Below are positions 58,934-64,000 of a DNA stretch of 64,000 nt, in pieces. The stretch is from contig NC_051138.1 of NCBI RefSeq assembly GCF_014839805.1, positions 5,020,983 through 5,084,982 of the forward strand, read 5' to 3'. The first letter of the stretch is position 1. Every line of letters starts with the position of its first letter. A program made the translations under genes and the position numbers. Origin of the DNA: Manduca sexta (Eukaryota; Arthropoda; Insecta; Lepidoptera; Sphingidae). Under the pieces are notes generated by a model. The model had not been told where the DNA came from and searched no databases. It worked only from the letters and a program-made list of their open reading frames with translations.

Positions 58934-59678
58934 ACTCGGCCATCCTCTGGAGAGTCTGGCCCCAGACTCAAGTAAAACTCATAAAATATCACCACAAACA
59001 AATAAACTAGACTTCAGTTACAGGCATCATTAATACAATAATTAATAAGGAATACAATGCAAATATACTAATATGACACTACATTGATATTTTAAACTCT
59101 TTAGTTAATAACGGCAGACACTCTTACATGAATAATAAAATCACTCTAGATTACATATTTAAGTAAAATCAACATCAACCACAAACATTAAACCAAAACA
59201 TTAATTACTACACATTTCACAAAGTACAATACTTACATCAAACAGGTACATCATCTTTGAACACAAAGGTTAAGATTTTAACATAACTTACATTTATTGC
59301 AAAGAGTACAATATTTATTAATATCAGGGTGGTCATATCCTTTGAACCAAAGTTTTCTACAACATTATGTAACTAGTACATTTAATAGAAGTCTTACATG
59401 TTAAGTCAGCTAGGTACATACTACTACACACAAATGAAATAACAACATGTTAAATATATGAAATGCCATTATCAAAATTATTTTCTTCTTTTATTAAATT
59501 TTGTAACACCAGAGACACAACACTAAGCAAGATGGAAATCAGTCAACACCTTACTACCCATATAATATTTACTTTTAAGTTTATTTATTTAATTATACCC
59601 AAAGCTATAATCTTAGATTTACACAAGACAAGACAAATTAACAAAATAAAAATAAAACAAATCAAATTATTTATTTAC
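58934..59678 (-). other. Non-coding 3' region of the LTR element
   Basis: AT-rich. No open frame on the element strand. A perfect 8-bp hairpin, GAGTCTGG-CC-CCAGACTC, lies at 58952-58969, just inside the 3' LTR. The 198-codon plus-strand frame starting at 59463 is antisense to the element and is judged a shadow. Confidence 0.6.
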
Positions 59679-60143
59679 TCATACTGGCCAAATCTTCATA
59701 TGGTCAGCAGCAGAGGAAGTCTTGTTAGGCCCCTCTGTACAACTGTCTACTTTAACAACTTCATAACGATCCCGCCCCAATATCTTTGTACTATTTCTCT
59801 TCCTCCTATTATGTTTTCCTGTTCTCCTCCTGTATTCTATGTATTTGCGTCTTGGCCCTTTCGTTCTCCTGTATTCTATATAATTGCCTCTTGGCCCTTT
59901 CGTTGTCCTGTATTCTATATATTTGCGTCTTGGCCCTTTCATTGTCCTGTATTCTATATAATTGCCTCTTGTGAATTCAAATTGCCCGGAAGGGGTCACA
60001 AAAGAAGTATACTTAATACAATCTTCTTTAATTTTCAAATGAAAAAAGGCATCTTTTAAATCTAACTTACTGTACACTACAGCCTCGGACAACTTATCTA
60101 AATGATCATCAATAACTGGCAAAGGAAAGTGATCTTTTACCAT
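59679..60143 (-). pseudogene. RT palm start fused in frame to integrase-like C-terminus
   Basis: 154 codons. Residues 1-60 carry Ty3-type RT sequence, including KDHFPLPVIDDHLDKL and the motif A region YSKLDLKDAFFHLKI with its first catalytic Asp. Residues 61-105 are about four 13-residue repeats (type YIEYRTTKGPRRK). Residues from about 105 to the stop include LGRDRYEVVKVD and SSAADHMKIWPV, which look like the end of a Ty3-type integrase. The YxDD motif, RNase H and integrase core are absent. The frame is offset from the upstream gag frame and is open a little upstream of this Met, overlapping the gag stop. Confidence 0.75.
59828..59983 (-). repeat. 39-bp in-frame minisatellite
   Basis: Four units of 39 bp, with plus-strand unit start CCTGTATTCTATATA and TTGGCCCTTTCGTT at the end. 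Since 39 is 13 codons, the array keeps the reading frame. Units alternate ATTTGCGTC and ATTGCCTC versions, suggesting a two-unit (78-bp) higher-order duplication. Confidence 0.85.
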
Positions 60144-60166
60144 CTTCTCATTTATTTTTCGATAAT

Positions 60167-61699
60167 CTACACAAACGCGGGTGTGTCCATTCTTTTCATA
60201 ATCAACACTAAAGGACTAGCATATTCAGAAAAACTAGGTCTTACAATACCTTCTTGCAGCCATTCTTCTACCTGCTTATCTACAACCAGCTGCTCTTGAG
60301 CTGACAAACGCCTCGGATGCTGCGATACAGGAATATTGTCCTTTAACACTATGACCATCTCCAGCGGTGTCTCCTTAGTCTGGACAGGCGTGTACTGCTC
60401 GACCAGGTCACACACAGCACCTTGAATGTCTGAAGGAATATGGCTCAGCTGAATTGGTTCTGTATCTGTAAGCAAACAACTTAACAACTCGCCCTCACCT
60501 TGAGGCATAACATTCACAACCCCCTTTTCAATAACAACTCTAACATCATTTAAGAAAGGTTGACCTAAAATCATCCTATATGGCATTGTATCTCTGGGCA
60601 CAATATAATATGTTACATTATAACAATAATCATCAATTTTTACATCACTTTTGAATTTACCGACCGCTACTACTTTACTATGGCCTAAACCCGTCAACAA
60701 TATGTTATCTTTAGTGTAAATACAATCTTTAAGTTCGAAAAACAAATCCTCAGTAACTAAATTAAGATCACTACCGGAATCAATTAGGCCTTCAACACTA
60801 ACACCATTAATTTCGACACATTTAACTGATTTACGGGCCGTGTTTACGTTTAAAACACTTTGACGTTTTACACTATCATTAGGGCTGCTGTCAATGTCAA
60901 TGTCATCAGTGCTGCCAACCTCAGCCGCCATTTTTGCACACAGAGAACTTTGTTTCCCGCCAATTCGTTCCTTCATGTTGGTACTCGACGTACAACGCGT
61001 TGCTACGTGACCAAAGGCACCACACTTGAAACATTTAACTCCTTTGGTACATGATGATGAAATATGATCTTTATCACCACACTTGTAGCACCGCCGATCA
61101 GATGGCGAACTGGACTCCTTCGCCTTCTCGCCACGAACCGATGATGACGCCGCACTTGTATGCCGTTTAGGAGACTTCGCGACATTTTTCTTCATATTTT
61201 CATATATAGCCAGCCTCTCTCTCAAGACACCATAGGTAGTAGCGCCGTACAAAATCGTCTTATTACTCTCGTAATCCGTTATACCTTCAATAATATATTG
61301 TATCGCTACGTAGTCAGCTATCTTACCACGTTTCGCCAGCTCCTTCATGCTCAACATGTACTGATAATAGGACTCGTCTTTTCCTTTCCGTCTAGAACAT
61401 AACAACTCGTGAGCTTCTTTAGAGTTAAGCCCGTCAGGGAATTCTTTAAGCAGTGCCGACTTAAGCTCCTCAAATGTTTTGTGTATTTTTTCTGTTCGCA
61501 GCCACAACGCCGCAACGCCACTTAATGAGCGCCGTGCCACTATAAGTGTCTGTGTCGGCGTCCATTTCATAATTTCAGCATGATCCTCAACATCTTGCGC
61601 CCACTTGCTGGACGTATACACCTTATTCACGCCATCAAACTTCGGTATTAAACCATCGTACCATGTCGGCGCAGCCATTTCGATTTCTGACTTCGACAT
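60167..61699 (-). CDS. Gag-protease polyprotein with RT start, Ty3/Gypsy element
   Basis: 510 codons from the ATG at 61699, the first after the leader. Residues about 20-180 are a gag-like helical region (WLRTEKIHKTFEELKSALLK). Two CCHC zinc knuckles, CYKCGDKDHISSSC (204-217) and CFKCGAFGHVATRC (223-236), would bind the RNA genome. A retropepsin-like protease follows with LIDSGSDLNLV (305-315, active-site Asp in DSG) and MILGQPFL (376-383). Residues from about 440 begin the RT region (QEQLVVDKQVEEWLQEGIVR, PSFSEYASPLVLI). The frame then leaves the RT sequence and stops after MDTPAFV. It is a structural polyprotein for virus-like particles in the cytoplasm. The gag and protease parts look intact; RT continues in another frame. 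Confidence 0.88.
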   Translation of the reverse strand: MSKSEIEMAAPTWYDGLIPKFDGVNKVYTSSKWAQDVEDHAEIMKWTPTQTLIVARRSLSGVAALWLRTEKIHKTFEELKSALLKEFPDGLNSKEAHELLCSRRKGKDESYYQYMLSMKELAKRGKIADYVAIQYIIEGITDYESNKTILYGATTYGVLRERLAIYENMKKNVAKSPKRHTSAASSSVRGEKAKESSSPSDRRCYKCGDKDHISSSCTKGVKCFKCGAFGHVATRCTSSTNMKERIGGKQSSLCAKMAAEVGSTDDIDIDSSPNDSVKRQSVLNVNTARKSVKCVEINGVSVEGLIDSGSDLNLVTEDLFFELKDCIYTKDNILLTGLGHSKVVAVGKFKSDVKIDDYCYNVTYYIVPRDTMPYRMILGQPFLNDVRVVIEKGVVNVMPQGEGELLSCLLTDTEPIQLSHIPSDIQGAVCDLVEQYTPVQTKETPLEMVIVLKDNIPVSQHPRRLSAQEQLVVDKQVEEWLQEGIVRPSFSEYASPLVLIMKRMDTPAFV

Positions 61700-61705
61700 G
61701 TTTCA

Positions 61706-61805
61706 CCACCGCAGCTCAGCAATAACACCTCAATAATAACACCGCAACACCTCAATAATAACACCTCAGCACCTCAGCAGTAACACCACAGCACCTCAGT
61801 AGCTT
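61706..61805 (-). repeat. Leader minisatellite of the LTR element
   Basis: Short imperfect tandem units built from AACACCTCAATAAT, CACCTCAGCA and CAGTAACACCAC lie between the primer site and the gag start. It is probably replication slippage in the untranslated leader. Confidence 0.75.
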
Positions 61806-61920
61806 TTTTAAAGCCGTCTTCATCCGCCGCCGACGCCGCAACTCGTACGATCCACCGGTCACGTAGGCACCTCGCCATGCAGTTTATACGCGACCCACGA
61901 AGTATTTGCCCGCTCTCATC

Positions 61921-61939
61921 CCGGACGAGCCCCCCAAGT
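61921..61939 (-). promoter_or_regulatory. Primer-binding site, proline-tRNA type
   Basis: Just inside the 5' LTR the minus strand reads TGGGGGGCTCGTCCGGGAT. It is complementary to the conserved 3' end of tRNA-Pro with CCA, except for one extra G in the G run. It lies four bases after the LTR end, at the place where a tRNA primes minus-strand DNA synthesis. Confidence 0.8.
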
Positions 61940-61940
61940 T

Positions 61941-62168
61941 TGTAGGGATGAGGGGCAAATAAAACATGTGGAATCCACTATACGTCTTTACTTTTAACCC
62001 AATATTAATTAAAAATACGGTTGCGTGCACGCCAGAGCGTCTGCCGTATCCACCATCGTTTTTGAGAGAGCGAGAGAAAAAACTTTCACCTTTCTCTAGC
62101 ATCGAAAATCGGATACGCTTACGAAAATATTTTAATAATTATCTAACAACGATCGGATATTCCCCACA
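61941..62168 (-). repeat. 5' LTR of the Ty3/Gypsy element
   Basis: 228 bp, identical to 58706-58933 except for one transition. The two LTR copies give rise to duplicate spurious frames on both strands. Confidence 0.92.
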
Positions 62169-63074
62169 TACATACAAAAATAAAAAACTTACATATGTAT
62201 ATAATACATACACATCAATGTATGTTTTTACGTATTTATATAAGTAAGAAATGTTTTTTATTTTCTTTATTAGAAAATATATTACCTATTATATTTTATG
62301 TTTGAACAAATTACAAATATCGAGTACAGGCTCAACACAAGCATTGTTCGAATTTCGTTGTTCGATCAAATTGAATGTTCCCAGTATTATTTCAAGTGAA
62401 CAATAGCTTTATTGATCCTCGAATTTTAAATGCTAAAACTATGTTAGAATTCGTTGCGCATGAAATCCGGAAAATACTAAAAATAAACCGGGGAAAAAAA
62501 TACCGTTCCATTACCTGCAATCTGCGAACGTAACAAATGTTAACTGTTGTCAAGAATTTCATAAAACGAAGGCGAAACTGTTTATAACTAAAGGAAGCGT
62601 CTTTGTCCTTTTCTTTCTGAGATTCAAGAAAAATATAGTACTATCTATATTTATTCAATATTATAACTCGAGTGAAATTCCTTTGCGAACGCGCGTTGAA
62701 TATTAAAAAGTACTCAGAAGCTTGTCAATATTTGTACAGTTACTTATTAGATGTTTCTCATACATAATTTACGCAAATCGAAGCCTTTATGGTACAAAAT
62801 ATAATGACAACAAATATAAATGTTTTACTATGTTTATCGACGTGGTTAAATCATTTTATATGTAGAATGATAATTTAATAATCAGATTACTCAAATTAAT
62901 TAATGAACACGATTATGGATAACTATATAATTATCGGATAACCGAATAATCTCTTGATGTTATATAATACAGGCATTTAATATCGAGATGTAATATTCAA
63001 TGATATTTCGTCAATCAAATCATATTTGATTGGTTGTTACGTCATGTCTGATTGACGTTCCATTGCCTTTATAT
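62169..63074. other. Non-coding; small hairpin
   Basis: AT-rich. CAATCAAAT-CAT-ATTTGATTG at about 63013-63033 is a perfect 9-bp hairpin. No gene. Confidence 0.45.
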
Positions 63075-63225
63075 AGGTACAATATGTAAGGTTAGTAGAG
63101 GGACCTGTTTAAGGAGGGTGTTTAGTGTTCCATTCTCATCCCAAATGTGTATAAAATATATGACCTTATTTTAAGGGGAATTTCAGCACCTTAATATTTT
63201 TGCCAGTCCTAAGCTGGCATCAGGA
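63075..63225 (+). repeat. Family E dispersed repeat
   Basis: GGTTAGTAGAGGGACCTGTT, CATCCCAAATGTGTATAAAA, TATGACCTTATTTTAAGGGG and AGCACCTTAATATTTTTGCC. This is the better of two copies (the other at 2100-2245). Confidence 0.6.
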
Positions 63226-63587
63226 TATCATCCACATCTTGGGGGACCTATTACGATATTTTTCTTCATTCATTTTATTGCCTATATATTTATTAGTTAC
63301 ATGTGAGCATGAATGTGTTTTAATAGGTACCCAACTAAAAATACTTATTGTATAATTAGTCTGATAGAAATTTCCGTCACTCTCTTCACTAGTAAACACA
63401 GTAATAATATATTGTTATATTCAATCATATATCGAACTTTGTACGAAGTCGGAGGCCCTACTCCGTCTATAAGGGCAAAACCATCTTTTTGTAATTACGA
63501 GTGTTCTAAATGAAGACCAGCTTTGATAGCTAAAACGATTAAATAGGGACGTTTTTACTCTTTTACCTATACGACTATCAACGCTGT
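63226..63587. other. Non-coding, nothing recognised
   Basis: AT-rich spacer. A 66-codon frame at 63313-63513 is unsupported. Confidence 0.4.
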
Positions 63588-63780
63588 CCTTCCATTACAA
63601 TCTCCGTTAATACAAAAAGACGGATATGGCCCTATAGATGGAACGGGGCACCTTGACTATCAGGGACGGTTCCGAGCAGTTATCTTAGCGCAACAAGATA
63701 CCCTGGGGCTGTTCCGTATGCGTCGAAGAGAGTACCGACGGTTTTAGTTGATATTTCGGTTAGTTATTAGTCTTAGATTA
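63588..63780 (+). repeat. Family G repeat, longest copy
   Basis: ACGCTGTCCTTCCATTACAA, CAAAAAGACGGATATGGCCC and, further on, GCGTCGAAGAGAGTACCGAC and TTGATATTTCGGTTAGTTAT. It shows more of the 3' part than the other copies and runs into a family K copy. Confidence 0.65.
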
Positions 63781-63781
63781 G

Positions 63782-64000
63782 TCGGCTTCACACGGGTGCA
63801 ATGCTGATACTAAATACACTACAGAAAAACTATGAACGTTGTATATAAAAACATAGCGGCCCGCTCTGGCTTCGCACGGGTATAACATAACAAAATAACA
63901 GTATTTCTCCACTATTTAATGGATGTTATTATTATACATATAAACCTTCCTCTTGAATCACTCTATCTATTTAAAAAAACCGCATCAAAATCCGTTGCGT
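63782..64000 (+). repeat. Family K repeat, runs off the window
   Basis: Starts inside the first GC-rich block (GGCTTCACACGGGTGCAATG), keeps the second (AGCGGCCCGCTCTGGCTTCG), and continues to ATCCGTTGCGT at the window edge. It is the long form, as at 54239. Confidence 0.75.

Larger units (their letters stand above)
58706..62168 (-). mobile_element. Ty3/Gypsy-type LTR retrotransposon, internally deleted, young
   Basis: Flanked by 228-bp LTRs and by TACA at 58702-58705 and 62169-62172. On the minus strand the order is 5' LTR, tRNA-Pro-like primer site, leader with a CACCTCA minisatellite, gag-protease-RT start, a frameshift, RT palm start, 13-codon tandem repeats, integrase-like C-terminus, about 745 bp of non-coding sequence and the 3' LTR. 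RT motifs B to E, RNase H and the integrase core are missing, so it cannot move by itself. No env-like frame is present. The total length of 3463 bp compares with about 5 kb expected of a complete element. No convincing polypurine tract precedes the 3' LTR. Confidence 0.9.

Noticed and set aside
59463..60059. 198-codon plus-strand open frame
   Set aside because: It lies antisense to the LTR element's pol remnant. Its repeated peptide comes from the 39-bp minisatellite, and it has no recognisable domain.
58568..62247. Matching frames at 58568/58731 and 61884/61966
   Set aside because: They repeat because they lie in the two LTRs; no protein is implied.

Overview
This window looks like nuclear DNA of an insect, most likely a lepidopteran (moth or butterfly). 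It is strongly AT-rich and has no bacterial-style gene packing. It is scattered with short repeats of kinds I know from lepidopteran genomes: tRNA-derived SINEs with intact pol III A and B boxes, LINE 3' ends with (TGA)n or (AATAA)n tails, and palindromic MITEs. Repeat names used here (SINE-A, SINE-2, families B to M) are my own labels for sequences I could match to each other inside the window. No database search was possible.

I find no convincing host protein-coding gene. Nearly all long open frames are chance frames in AT-rich DNA or belong to transposable elements. Real coding remains are: (1) a Ty3/Gypsy-type LTR retrotransposon on the minus strand at 58706-62168; (2) the C-terminal end of an RTE-like LINE at about 26786-27244; (3) a LINE reverse-transcriptase C-terminal part, open for 221 codons, at 32896-33561; (4) a short RTE-like C-terminus at 2254-2364; (5) a possible Penelope-like element end near 36720-37060.

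Layout. 0-12 kb: family G (one copy split by a SINE-A), families C, E, D and J, and a half MITE. 12-16 kb: the longest stretch with no recognised repeat. 16-24 kb: SINE-2 and SINE-A copies, family B, a perfect 42-bp hairpin and two GC-rich palindrome boxes. 24-37 kb: family D, two LINE fragments, an untouched CpG-rich kilobase (29.5-30.5 kb) and a MITE. 37-53 kb: a dense repeat field of SINE-A, SINE-2 and families B, C, D, J and M, plus two MITE-like elements. 53-58 kb: family K copies and fold-backs. 58.7-62.2 kb: the LTR element. 62-64 kb: families E, G and K.

The most informative item is the LTR element. Its two 228-bp LTRs differ at one position, it is flanked by TACA on both sides, and the primer-binding site resembles the 3' end of proline tRNA. 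It has lost the middle of pol: the early RT palm runs in frame, through a 39-bp (13-codon) tandem repeat, into what looks like the integrase C-terminus. It is therefore a young, non-autonomous deletion derivative. I did not find a clear new defence or enzymatic system in the window.
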